Shown here: positions 45,799-57,316 of the stretch, in pieces
Layout of the letters: every line of letters begins with the position of its first letter
Position numbering within the stretch: the stretch's first letter is position 1
Assembly: GCA_026122225.1 (NCBI GenBank)
Contig: JANEZZ010002877.1
Location: forward strand, 1,364,001 to 1,428,000
DNA: 64,000 nt
Source: Heloderma charlesbogerti
Taxonomy: Eukaryota; Chordata; Lepidosauria; Squamata; Helodermatidae
Direction: 5' to 3'
Notes under the pieces: model-generated
Told to the model about the DNA's origin: nothing
The model's database searches: none
What the model saw: only the letters and a program-made list of their open reading frames with translations
Translations under genes and position numbers: made by a program

Positions 45799-46096
45799 CA
45801 AGGAAAGGTTCCTCCTGTGCAAGCACCGGGTCATTACTGACCCCTAGAGGAACGCCTGCTTACGCTGGCGTTTTCATGTCAGACTACAGTGGTGTGGTTT
45901 GCCATTGCCTTCCCCAGTCATGACTACCTTTCCCCCAGCAAGCTGGGTACTCATTTTACCGACCTTGGAAGGATGGAAGGCTGAGACGATCTGAACCGGC
46001 TACCTGAGACCCAGCTTCCGCTGGGATCGAACTCAGGTCGCGTGGAGAGTTTTGTTTGCAATACTGCTGCCTACCACTCTGTGCCACACGAGGCTC
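45799..46096 (-). mobile_element. tRNA-derived SINE, full or near full length
   Basis: On the minus strand: GAGCCTCGTGTGGCACAGAG (A-box region), CTGAGTTCGATCCCAGCGG (B box), GGTAAAATGAGTACCCAGCT, GGCAATGGCAAACCACACC, and a tail GGAGGAACCTTTCCTTGC. The CCTTTCC tail is similar to Sauria/BovB-type tails, suggesting mobilisation by BovB machinery (inference). Confidence 0.8.
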
Positions 46097-48489
46097 TATT
46101 ATAGCAAAGGGTATCGCAATTTCCACAAAGCATCTGTGAGGCAAATCGCTTTGAAATGTGTGTATGTATAGAGAATAATCCCAGGCTGACCTCACAAAAA
46201 GGTTGTGTGAATGAATCTGCAGTCTCACAATATTACCAGATTTCTCCCATGTGGTGAATTCTTACAGATTGTAAGAACAATCACAACCCTATGGAGGATC
46301 AAACTAACACTGAAGGACTCTTTTTTGGTGTGGAGGACTTTTCTAATGTAATTGCTAATGTGGGAGAACGTGCAGAAGATGTTTTAACTGATGCAAATTG
46401 AAAGACATGTTATACCAATACTGCAAAAGATCTTGGAGTAAGCTTAGGTGTCTTATATGAAAACACCCTTTGTTTTTCAGGGAGATGATCCCTAAGAAAA
46501 CAGATGTGCACTTGTAACATTTCAAGTATAATGCAAGTACATTGATCAAACAGCCAACACACAGTAGTCTGATCTTGCATTTGCAGTTAATACATGCTTT
46601 AAATGTTATAATGTAGACCTGAATTTACTTACACAGAGATTATCTCCCTAAAGAAAAATGAAATGCAACTTAATGCTCTCCTGCATTTGTGACTTGTGAC
46701 AGCAAATCCACATAAGATTCCCTTTTACCATCTCAGTCTAGGTTACATGCAACAGCTTGTTTTCCCCCAGCATCAGCCAGGTCAATTAATCAATCTTTTA
46801 TTTTACTGATAAATTTGATGATTTAATTGAATTGTTAAGCTGCCTTGAATATCCCTGATAGAAAGGAGGTATAGAAGGTAAATAATAATAATATTTTATC
46901 TAGAAAGATATTATCTGCATACTCCCTAAATAGCAAATGGAGTTCTCTTTCTCTCTCCATCTCCCTCAAAGCACTACTTCTCTACAATCTGTACACCAGT
47001 CTTCCCCAACATGGTGCCCTACAGATGCTTTGGACTTCAACCCAAGCCAGCATGGCCACCAGTCAGTAATCCTGTGAAGGCAACAGGTTGGGGAAGGCAA
47101 CTGTATACACTCCCCAGTGCTTATCAATTCTGCCATCAACTTTGTTGTATCCTGTTAACTATTAGTTTGAGTTCTTAGGAGTTTGTTCTGAGTAGAATCC
47201 AGTAAGGAGTGGGAGAAGGGAAACATGGAATAAGGAAAAGATAACTGTAGTTATGGCTGAGAAGGGAGCTGGCGATAATAAATGAAGTGTTCTTTAGAAA
47301 TACTAGACATTCTAGACATCCCTCCCGAAACTGAGAACCAATCCACATAGAAAAGGTGACATGGCAAAAACTATGAACTTGTTTCACCTGAGCTGTGTTA
47401 GTGGGAAGCAGGTCATCCTCACTGCTTCACCACAAGCACAAGCTGTAGTTGAACTGGATCACAGCTAAGAGAACTGTAAGAGAGATGCACATGGTGCAGT
47501 AAATAAGACTTCCACTGAGGATTAAATTTATATAGAATCAAAAAACCACCACTACCACAGTTTAGATTAAATATGCTCAACCCCATGGCGATTTGTTAGT
47601 ATTCTAATTTCTCAATTTGAACCTTCCCACTTCTTCATATTACCATCTTTGCACACACACACACACACTTTTACCCACCTACTTAAAAGCTGTACATGAA
47701 GCATACTCAGCATCATTGTTACTAACATCTTAGTTACAATTTTGCATAAAGGCAATTACATTGTCATGCTGACCCAAACTGACAGTGATTGTCACTTCAG
47801 TATGGCTGCATTTGCACATAACACCAAACCATGGATAGTTTAGTCATGCAGACTTGTCTTGCAGACAAGCAAACAAACAGTGGCTTGTTTTTCCTATTTC
47901 TGGTTTGTTTCTCTCCTGCCCATTTTACCCGCCTTCAGAACAGTTTTGTTTTCAGGCTACTCTTGCTGGGTGCCTTTGTTTCAGACAACAGTGCAAACAA
48001 ACCAAGGATAAGTCACATTTCTGGGTTCAGACTTCCATGGTTAAAAAGCCATGGTTTAAACAAGCCAGATTTCATAAGCCAACAACAAACCATAGCTTGT
48101 TTGTGGTTTGCGGATGGTTAACAAACCATAGTTCATTTGCAGGGATGGGTTTGGACACAGCAAGCCAGATTTCAACAGACCACACCATGGGTTAGCGGTA
48201 TGTACAAGCAAGGCCATTTTCTCTAACTAGACCCAATGGGTGGGTGGGGGGTCTTTATGCCATGAGTTATGCCTTAATCATTATCTGAAATACACAAAGA
48301 CTGTCTGGCAGGAAAGATGGACCTCTCTGCCAGTTCACACCTTGAAAATTACTTCCATGAGCTAAACTAACCTATGGATTGCTCTCACCCACATGCCTGG
48401 CTGTTTGTCCATGTTACACACTTTCAAGTAGAAAGAAGATACGGAGTAGTCCCATTGCCTGGCAGTAACCAGAGGGCATGCTATTTTTC
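46097..48489. other. non-coding stretch with MITE copies
   Basis: A hAT-like MITE of the 5,279 family lies at about 46,990-47,105 (CTTCCCCAACATGGTGCCC, GGTTGGGGAAGGCAA). A palindromic repeat with CAAACCATGG and its complements lies at about 47,825-48,195. A CA repeat lies at 47,650-47,668. No gene is seen. Confidence 0.5.
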
Positions 48490-48905
48490 AATCATTTTTT
48501 TATTTATAAAATTTATTACCCACTTTTCACTATAAAATCATCCCAAAATATGGTACAAAACCAGTAAAATACAGTGAAATCATACAAATATACTGATAAA
48601 ACAGTAGAACAGGGGGGAACAGAACACAAAGAAACTGTTTACAAGATGCAGTAACACAGATTCAGTCAAAAGCCTGGGTGAACAAGTAGATCTTTAGCTG
48701 GTGGCAAAACACTTAGAAGACTTGGTACAAATTGCATGTGAGGAAGGAGGCAGTTCTGCAATCTTGGTGCCTGTATCGACAACACCCTCTCTCGGTTTGC
48801 CACATATCAAATCCCAGGCAAATGAAGCACTGTTAAGAGGCCATCCCCACTAAACCTTAATATCTGGGCAGGTACATTGCATTAGTCCAATCTTGAGGTG
48901 AGCGG
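48490..48905 (-). mobile_element. old LINE 3' end, L2-like
   Basis: AT-rich tail followed by GTGGCAAAACACTTAGAAGA, GGAGGCAGTTCTGCAATC and ACACCCTCTCTCGG-like blocks resembling the complement of L2 3' regions. Decayed; family assignment is tentative. Confidence 0.5.
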
Positions 48906-49487
48906 GGCATGGATCACTGCTAATAATACTTTCCTTCCTTACTCTCATGTTAATTCCTGCAGCTCTTTAAGTGCCTCCTTCTTGAGAGTCAGCAAGAATA
49001 AGGAGGTGGTGTCACTCTACTCAAGGGTAAATTACAGGAAGCAGATCTCAGCCTGCTCTGATTCATAGGACAGGCAAGAGGCTTCCATGACAATATTATA
49101 ATATTTGTTTCACAGTTCACACTTAACCTATCTCTCATGTCACAGGCTAGTAAATCTACAACAGAAGGAAGAAGCAAAGTCTAGGAGGCAACGTAGCCAA
49201 GAAAAGGTGCTAGATACTTTTCAAGCATATTTATTAATTTAATTTATATCCTTCCTTATTGCCAAAAATGGTGCTCAAGGTAGCTAACAATAATAAAATA
49301 CGGATAAAACAAAGTTTCGATCAAAATATTAAATAATCAATTAAAAACCCAATTAATATCCAGGTTGCATTTTTGTAAAGACCACATATTTGTACATGGC
49401 AATGTTCAACAGGCTCGCAGCCCAATCTTAACTATAACCACCTTAGAGATTTATACAAAGCACTATACAAGTACAATAAATAAACAA

Positions 49488-49595
49488 GGGCACAATTCTA
49501 TGCATGTTTAGACAGGAAAAAGCCAGTGATGCTGGCTGGGGCATGCTGGGAGTTGTAGGCCTTTTTTCTGTCTAAACATGCTTAGGATTACACCC
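49488..49595. mobile_element. palindromic MITE (same family as 38,279)
   Basis: Ends GGGCACAATTCTATGCATG and GGATTACACCC, with GTTTAGACAGGAAAAAG and CTTTTTTCTGTCTAAAC arms. It is flanked by CAA and TAA, a decayed 3-bp duplication. Confidence 0.7.
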
Positions 49596-49599
49596 TAAG

Positions 49600-52500
49600 T
49601 CTTCTATAGCTGGAAGACAGGGGTATTGCCTTGTAAGCCTGTAACATCGGGCACTTTGAAACTAATGGGAGTCTTATAGACCAACACTTCCCAATACCCA
49701 CGATCTGAAATTTAAGTAAGCTCCAGGTAAACTAAGTAATTCCACAGCTGTTGCCAGTCACATTGCCCATGTAATGGAGATGTCACCATCAGTCATGAAT
49801 TCATTTAGACTCTGGCAAGTTGCATCTCCAATAGTGTGCTGATTATTTTGCTCCAACTTTACAATATGCAATATATATTGTTTTTGTAGGATCAGCAATA
49901 AACTCAAGTCCAGTGATGCTCTTGAGATTTGAGAGAGGGTCTTCTACTACCTACAGGGACTGCTACTCCAGTTATGAACTCCACACCTGCACTGTTATCT
50001 AATTCGCTCTCAGGCAATAAATCCAGAACTGCTCTCAAAATTGCAAGTTCAAGCAAGTTGGAAGTCAGCTTCAGCCATGACTTCGATAAGTTGCCTTAAG
50101 AAATATTTTCTTTAGTGCAAGAAGAGATCAGTATTGAGAACATCAGTGTCAATTCTGTATCAACCTGATCAAGCTGCTATGCTCAAGGTGCTAGTAGAAC
50201 AACTTGCATGACTAAGATTATAAACATCTCATTAAAAACAAACAAGTCAAAATCTAGCTGGAAGTGGGTGGGAATGATAGATAGCTGGTTTTCATCTAAA
50301 CCAGATCTCATCACTATAAAGATAATACTTTCTTTAACATTGTATAACCTTAAGCTGCATTAATATTTCACAGTTTAGCCAATTATTTGATCAGATAAAG
50401 AAATAAGTTGCATTTCCAATTTCTTTGCTACTAAAAAAATGCTCCATTTTCTTAGCAGAGATCTGATTAAGAGCATTAAGGGCTTTTGCCATTCAGAGTA
50501 GCCATTTCAGATCACCTCTCTGCTGGGCTAGCTATATTTATCTATTTTCTTAATATAATTCTGTTAAAGCAGGAGAGGATATTTTGAAGCAAATAAGGAA
50601 AAACTGAGGTTACTATTGAAGAGAACTTGAATTAAGCACTTTGAGAAAGACGGCAAGGGCAATGACATAGTTTAAAAGGATATGAAATAAGGTTTTAGCA
50701 AATGTAAGTATTTTCTTCAATATCTTATACAAAATATTGTAAGCTGCCTTAAGGACTGACACTTCACATCAGATGTTCTCTAGCACTCAGTAACTCCCGC
50801 TAGGAGTTTTCTTTTTGCATAGCTTACGAAGCAGGGAACAGGATTCAACATGCAAGGTCACACATCTCTGGTACAAAAAGAGTTGCTGTAAGAATTTCTT
50901 GTAAAAAAAATAACCATGTCATGATGTGCAGCAACGTCACTTTCCAGAATTTTCAGTTCTTTATAAACATGAATGTCCTTCTCAGCTTTCGTAATGAGAA
51001 TATAGTGGCAGGGGAACGTACATTGCTCAACTCATATTTAAAAAACCCACCACATTAGAAGCTGCATAGGTGCTTCAAGTACTGCAAGAACAATAATTAC
51101 CAGTAATACTCCTTAGTACTTGAATATAGATTTTCAGTGAGAGATTCACTGGATTTGGTGACATTAAACACACATTCATTCATAATGTGTTTGTTACTTT
51201 TAAAAACAAAATATGAACACATTTGAATTGTTTATGTGCTGCTGACAGTCACATCCAATATGTCCACTAATTTAAATCAAAGGAGTATCTAGCCTTATTT
51301 TAAGTACTCTATATTCTATGAACAGGCAGTTGTGAATAAGCCATGTTGTCTCAGATATTTTGTTTATCACATCACCAAGGCCTGTTCTACATTTAATGCC
51401 AAATTTCTTAGCATCATCCAATATGACAGCTAGCAACATCTGTCATAAATTTAGACTGGTGATCTTTGGCAGAACATTTCACAGTTACTGTAATGTCAGT
51501 GAAGTGCCTTTCATATAGATTGATTGTGAGATTTATAGTTGATTGTCATACAGATGGTAAGTTCCTTGAGGCAGAGTACATTATTTTTGCTTATATTGCT
51601 CCACAAAGTGTCAAGTACATTAGTGGTACCATATAAATATTTGTAATATATTCCTATATATTACCCATCTCAGAAAAATGGCAAGGAATATTTTGGCTTC
51701 CTTGCCATTGCAACCTTTATAGGGATGTGTTTGTCTATACACAGAAAAAAACCCTAAAGGGTCTTGTCAGCCAGTTCTCTTTAGTAGCAAGTAGAGGTAG
51801 CCAACATAAGAGTTGTTCAGTTATCTCCATCTTCTCCTTTGATACTCAAGCCTCTGCCTTTTCCATCAAAGTGAAGTGACAGCTAAATCAAGAAGTGGAT
51901 TGCCCCATTACTTTCTTTTTCTAGATATACAAAAAGCTACATTAGCTGTACAAAGAGACCTCAAGCCAGACATCATCATTCAAGCTATGCAGCAACTAGC
52001 TTTACATCCTGATTCCAGACACTTCTTATGGAACTAATATGTAATGAAACCAGTGGAACATGGCAATATGACCACTGGACTGCAATCATATGCATACTTA
52101 TCTGAGAGTAAGTCCAATTTAATTCAGTGGGGCTTACTTCTGAGCAGACATACATAGGATTGCACTATAAAGCACACTTGCTTTTCACCTGTGTGTATTG
52201 CTATCCTTTTTAGATAAAACTATCCTCTTGTGAAGAAACATACCAAAATTGTAAATTGTTGTGCATGTTTACCTATTTATGGAAACAAAAATAAAATCAA
52301 TAGGGGGGGAAAGAATGCCATCTGTGGAGATTCCTCATATTTAACTAAGACATCAAGAATGAAGGCTTAACACTTTGTTGACATCTATTTCCCATCTTCC
52401 TGTAATGTTTATACCAAGTATTTTTGAATCAAACATTAAACATCATGTAAAATTGTTGAAGTCTAAGAATGCACTTTGCAGCCCTCCAGTGGTAAAATAG

Positions 52501-53640
52501 AATTTGGAACTCGACAGAATTCAGATGCACCAGCTGTTGATCTGTAACTCTTCCGAAATGCCTACCAACCAATCCTCCCCCCTCACATATTTGCCAGAAA
52601 GATATGCAATGGGAGTTGTTTTAAAGAAAATAAACAGAAGGACCATTACCAATAAATAGTGTGATACTTCCAGACACACTTGTCATCACTGTCAAATATA
52701 TTGCAGTACAATTGCATGCCAATCGCAGGAAGTTTGACAAACACTAAACAGACTGATGGCCTTTTTGCTCAATTATTATATATTTCTGCAAGCAGAGTTT
52801 TCCAGGTTCACATGATTTACTCTTAGATGTACACATGTAGTGATTAATATAAACTTTCTACCTCAAAACATAACTATTTTTTAAATGTAAGAACAGGACA
52901 TTTTCAAAGCAACTGATAGTAAAGTTTTTGCCACTTCTGTTTAGTACAGAACAGTTGGTGTTCACAGCAGAAATGCAAGAAAGCCAGAGAAAGGGAAATC
53001 AATTAATTGTTAGGAGCCAAGGCAAACCACAGATGTCAAGATGAACTGCAATTGCTCTACAGCAAATTTGATGGTGTTAAAAGCTGAAATTACTAATGCA
53101 TCCGATCAAAATAAATCTATGAAAGCAGGTTTCATCATAGAGGGAGCAGTGAAAGTCACTCGGGATTTGTCTGAACAGTCTAATACTACGGAGACTATTA
53201 TTCCTTTCCCTACCGGGTTTATTCTGTCTAACAAGAATTGCTTTCTTTTGAAGCAACATGACACCAGAACTTGTATGAAATGCCCTAGTGCACATTAGGA
53301 CATTTCATACCCTAGGCGTATGAGAATGTGCATTAGGGCATTTCATAATGGAGAACCTCAAAGTGGAATTGGAACTCCATAACTGAGTGGACTATCCCTG
53401 CTAAAATAAAGACAAACATCTTTATTTCCTGGGCAAACTACACCGTCATCATCTGAAGGTGTTTTAAACTTTGCTTATGCAAAAACTGAAGCAACAAGTG
53501 ATATATTCTCACACAAAGCCATCTCATGTATTCAAATATTCTTTTCAAATATGCCCTTTGGCCAAATTTCCTGTAATATCACCCACTCAAAACAGACACC
53601 TTTACAGATTAATCTCTAAAAGGCAAATAAACACGGCGCC
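49600..53640. other. low-repeat AT-rich stretch, presumed intron
   Basis: I see no coding exon. A palindromic MITE of the GCAATCATATGCA type lies at about 52,080-52,172 (TGCAATCATATGCATACTTA and GACATACATAGGATTGCA). The low density of transposons compared with the rest fits intronic DNA downstream of the candidate first exon, but this is inference. Confidence 0.4.
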
Positions 53641-54323
53641 CCTTGTGCGCCATCCAAATCGCTCCCTTCAATCTTCTCTGAGTGTGAATTTGCAGCCATC
53701 GGCTGCCCTCAGCTCAGCGAAGTAATCTATTTAAGCCACCCAGAGCCAGGGTCGGAACATCCGTCTCTGAGAAGAGCCGTGTTGGAGACACTTAACCTTC
53801 CCAGACGTTAAAGAACAACCCAATCATAGGAGCGCAACACGCATGCCTAATTCCTTCCCCACGCCGGCCCCAACTCCAACCGTTTCCCCTCGCCCATCCT
53901 CACGACGCCTCAAACTTTCCCAAGCTCTACTTCCCCAATGTAGAATAACACTGAGGGCGTCTCTTCTTTCCTCCTCGCCCCCCGACGCGACTACCTGCCC
54001 ACCGGCAGCTGCAGTTTCGAGGGGTACCTAGGAAACCTGCTCCGTCCCAGTCATAGGTGCCCCCAGACGATTCCCTTAAAAAACGCCAGCCCAAACAAAT
54101 AAAACCCCAAACTACATCCGTGTGGCACCCGAGCCTTTCAAGCAGGCAACAGCCGGCCCGCCCGCGCGCCGGCCAGACACAACAACCTCGCCAGCCCGCC
54201 GCCTTTGGCCGCCCTCGGAGTTGCCCCAGCAGCTCCCGCGCCAAGCCACCGAGGCAGCGCCCCTCGCACACCTGCGCAGCTTGCTCGGCTTGGGAAGAAA
54301 GAGGAGGGGGAAACTTCACCTAC

Positions 54324-54387
54324 CTTTGGCGGCGAGGAGACCGCCGACCCCCAACAAGAGCAGCGCCCACTCCCGGCATTGCCTCAT
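54324..54387 (-). CDS. candidate first coding exon with signal peptide
   Basis: From the ATG at 54,387 the minus strand reads 21 codons: a short head with basic residues (MRQCREW), then a hydrophobic Leu/Val/Gly core (ALLLLGVGGLLAA), and Lys. This is the layout of a secretory signal peptide. The exon stops at AAAG followed by GTAGGTGAAG (from 54,323), a good splice donor, giving a phase-1 junction as is usual for exons just after signal peptides. The start context has A at -3. It sits in the CpG-rich region. The following exons are not in the window or not recognisable, so the protein (secreted or membrane) cannot be named. A chance match cannot be excluded. Confidence 0.55.
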
Positions 54388-54650
54388 CTTCTCCGCACCC
54401 GGGCGGCAGAACGTGCTTTATTTTTCAGGGCTGACCACCCCCGCCCCACCACAGCCGTCTCCCTTCTCACAAGCCGGAGGAGGAGAGACTTGCTCTTGCT
54501 CCCTCAGACCGCTCGCTTCTCGGGGCTGCGGGCGGCCACAGCGAGGAGAGGACAGGAGACGCAAGAGCGGCGGCGGCGGCGGCTATTATTGCGAGTATTG
54601 CTGCTGCTCAGTCATTCACAGTCTTTACTGCCAGGACTAGAGCAGCTCTC
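54388..54650 (-). other. probable 5' UTR of the candidate gene
   Basis: Minus-strand sequence upstream of the ATG, GC-rich at first, with a GCC triplet run and a TCTCTCCTCC pyrimidine stretch. Its 5' limit is a guess. Confidence 0.35.
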
Positions 54651-55447
54651 CAGCTTTCACCGCGGGACTGCTGCAACGTCACTGGGAGGAGACGCGTGAA
54701 TATTCATGAGGAGGGAGGGGAAGATGCTCTGCTGGAAGGGGGACCAGCGGTCGGCTTCGCCCAGAGCCGCGTGTAAACTACAGTGAAGTTACGCACAGCT
54801 GCTTCTTCCTTTTTTGTTTTTAGAGAAGCGTGCTTAACGCTGCCACTTTTATTTTGAAGGAGAGCCTCTCAGCTCTGCTGGGGAGCAACAGCAAGCAGGG
54901 CTGCTTTTACCTCTTCTGTCTTGCTCATCCTCTCTCTGCAGCAGGGAGGATGGCGGCCGGGGGGCGGCCGGGGGGGGGGCAGCTACCGTTCCTTGCTCAC
55001 TCGCCCTGGATGTCTGAGTGGTGAAGCACAGAAGGATGGCCGTGGACGTAGGAGCCCCACGCTCTCACCTGGTTTCCCCAGTTATCTCCCTGGGTGGCGC
55101 AGCAGAGCAGATTCACCCCAGCGAGCCAAACCCTCGCTGGGCTGAGCCTGAGGAAGAGAGGGCAAGGGAGAGGAGACGGTGGCGTGGCTCCTGCCTCCAC
55201 GGAGTCACTCGTCCTTTTCTTTCTCTAGGCAGGGAGGACTGGGCAAGTAAGGGTTGCCCCACCTCTGATCCCTCATCTGCCCTTTCCCTCTGGAAATCTC
55301 TACCTGTTCATGTGTCATCTGTCTTTGGGCAGCACCCTGGGAAGGATTGGGCCCAGTCCTGCCATCCTCAGTAAATGAGTGAGCAAAAGGATGCAGTGGC
55401 TTTTTCTTGCAGGAGCAGCCAACCTCTCCACTTGCTTGCTTGCTCCC

Positions 55448-55478
55448 TCACCACCACCACCACCACCACCACCACCCC
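55448..55478. repeat. (CAC)n trinucleotide repeat
   Basis: About ten uninterrupted CAC units followed by CCC. Confidence 0.95.
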
Positions 55479-55752
55479 GGTGGTGTGGTCAGGAGGGTTG
55501 GGCTTGCTGAGCGCTGCCCTCATCACCGTGCCACCCAGTGGGAGAGTGCAGGTGAGCAAGTAAGAGGGTGAGATGGCTGGTACTGTGTGACCAACTCGCT
55601 AGGATGCACTGCCCAGAGCGAGGGTGAGTGGCTCCAGCTCATGCCCAGAGACAAGTTTGCATGTTCCCTTCCTCCCCTGAGAAGCAGCAGAGCTTAGAGA
55701 AGGAGGTGTCACCAGGGGGCTTCCAGGCTGAGAGGATTTCTCCTTCTCACTC

Positions 55753-55947
55753 CTGAGGGAAAAGCAGTGGATTAGCGGCTGTTGCTGGTGTGGAGCAGTG
55801 CTCAAAAAGCAAACAGTAAACAAGAAGCTCTCCTTCCTCCTCTTGCCCTGCTGGCAAGAGGAGGAAGGAGAGCTTCTTGTTTACTGTTTGCTTTTTGAGC
55901 ACTGCTCCACACCAGCAACAGCCGCTAATCCACTGCTTTTCCCTCAG
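55753..55947. repeat. 195-bp perfect palindrome
   Basis: Arms 55,753-55,847 and 55,853-55,947 (95 nt each) are exact reverse complements around a 5-nt centre. The left arm starts CTGAGGGAAAAGCAGTGG. It does not match the MITE families elsewhere in the window and has no terminal features of a transposon. It lies about 1.4 kb upstream of the candidate first exon. Confidence 0.97.
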
Positions 55948-56189
55948 AATGAAAGTGGTATTATTAAACACATTTGACCAGAAGGCAGAGCCAGGAAATG
56001 CTGCTCTAGAGTAGACAGCAGAGTGCCAACCTTCACATCTTTTACTCCAGATAAATGAAGCAGGAAAATTTCAAATTTCTTCTGCCTGCTGTCTAGGGGA
56101 AAGGATGTAAACACATGACACAAACAGAATTTTTGTGGTTCACATTTTATTTGTGATAAAATAAAGCTGGTTCACATGTTTTTAAATTT

Positions 56190-56420
56190 ATGATTACATT
56201 TATATCCTCTGCATTTTTTCCTCTTGCAAAGAACCCAAGGCAGCTTATGTGGTCCTCCTCTCTATTTTATCCTCACAACAACCCTGTGAGGTAGGCTAAG
56301 CTGAGAGTCAGTGACTGGCCCAATGTCTCCCAGTCACATTCATGACCAAGGGAGGACTAGAATCCATTTCTCCCGAGTCCCAGTCGAACACTCTAACCAC
56401 TACACCACACTCTCAGCACT
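56190..56420 (-). mobile_element. tRNA-derived SINE (same family as 40,944)
   Basis: Reverse complement carries GTGTGGTGTAGTGGTTAGAG, CACTGACTCTCAGCTTAGCC, and GGGTTGTTGTGAGGATAAAA. The tail with AACCCAAGGCAGC complement is AT-rich. Confidence 0.82.
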
Positions 56421-56949
56421 TGGTTGTTGTGGTACTGGTTCATTTATAGTTCTGGTCTTAATGATCTCTTACATGTGTAAGCTGGGCGTTCATATGTGCT
56501 GATGAAGGTGGGATTTGCCTGATATCTGCTTTCCTTCCAACACTTTCTGTAGCAGAAGTATTGTGGAAATTGGGCATACATTAGCACTTTTCACATATTT
56601 GGACGAATGCCTGTCCAAGGGACAACATGATTATGCCTGCTGGCCCTGCCCCATATGCAAGCTTTGTGGAAGGTGTGAAAGAGTCACGTGTACAAGCAGC
56701 ACAGCGTGGGGCCAACAGGCACAGTCCTGCTTCCCCCTGTATGTGCATTCACCTGAACATGTGAAGAGTACTTCTGATGGTGAAAATTGGATGAATCATG
56801 TCCCATTTGTGTCACACATGCTGTAGTAATGAACATACATATGTGTGTTAACCAGCCTTGGATTTCGCCCAGATCAGAACATGTTCTGTTTTTAACTCCA
56901 GAGCAGCAGTGGCATGGCTGTAGGTTTGTATAGTATCATTATTAAGTAT

Positions 56950-57010
56950 TCATAGAATAGCCATAGAATAGTAGGGTTGGAAGGGACCTACAAGGCCATC
57001 TAGCCTTAAG
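56950..57010 (-). mobile_element. CR1 3' tail fragment
   Basis: ATAGAATAGTAGGGTTGGAA and GGACCTACAAGGCCATC match the 3' end of the nested CR1 at 12.86 kb. Confidence 0.75.
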
Positions 57011-57056
57011 TATCTAGCCCACTTATTTTCCATTATGGAACTCAAGGCATCTTACT

Positions 57057-57316
57057 GATTGATTGATTGATTGATTGATTGATTGCATTTATATACCGCC
57101 TTTTTTCCTCTTGCAAGGAACCCAAGGCGGCTTACATTATCCTCCTCCTCTCCATTTTATCCTCACAACAACAACCCTGTGAGGTGGGTTGGGCTGAGAG
57201 TCTGTGACTGGCCCGAAGTCACCCAGTGAGCTTTCATGGCCGAGTGGGGACTAGAACCCGGATCTCCCGGCTCCCAGTCCAACACTCTCGCCACTGCACC
57301 ACACTGGCTCTCTAAT
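57057..57316 (-). mobile_element. tRNA-derived SINE with (GATT)n tail
   Basis: Reverse complement begins GAGAGCCAGTGTGGTGCAGT and includes the B-box-like GGTTCTAGTCCC, GTGACTTCGGGCCAGTCACA and GGGTTGTTGTTGTGAGGATA. The 3' tail is a run of AATC, seen as GATT repeats at 57,057-57,086. It is the best preserved copy of its family here. Confidence 0.88.

Larger units (their letters stand above)
53630..55160. promoter_or_regulatory. CpG-rich promoter region
   Basis: CpG dinucleotides and GC-rich sequence rise sharply relative to both flanks. On the minus strand are a GGGGCGGGG box (complement of 54,438-54,448), a TGACGT CRE-like motif (54,676-54,681) and a run of GCC triplets (about 54,568-54,583). 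An ATGAATATTCA palindrome (54,698-54,708) is a possible core-promoter element. The start of transcription is probably between 54,550 and 54,690, but sequence alone does not fix it. CpG sequence continues to about 55,150, so a divergent transcript is possible. Confidence 0.6.

Noticed and set aside
53041..53298. 85-codon ORF as a possible exon
   Set aside because: No domain, no convincing splice sites, AT-rich codon use, and an overlapping antisense ORF of similar length.
54122..54640. 172-codon plus-strand ORF in the CpG-rich region
   Set aside because: GC-rich DNA keeps several frames open at once. The product is Pro/Arg/Gly-rich with no domain, and it overlaps the minus-strand signal-peptide exon and 5' UTR.
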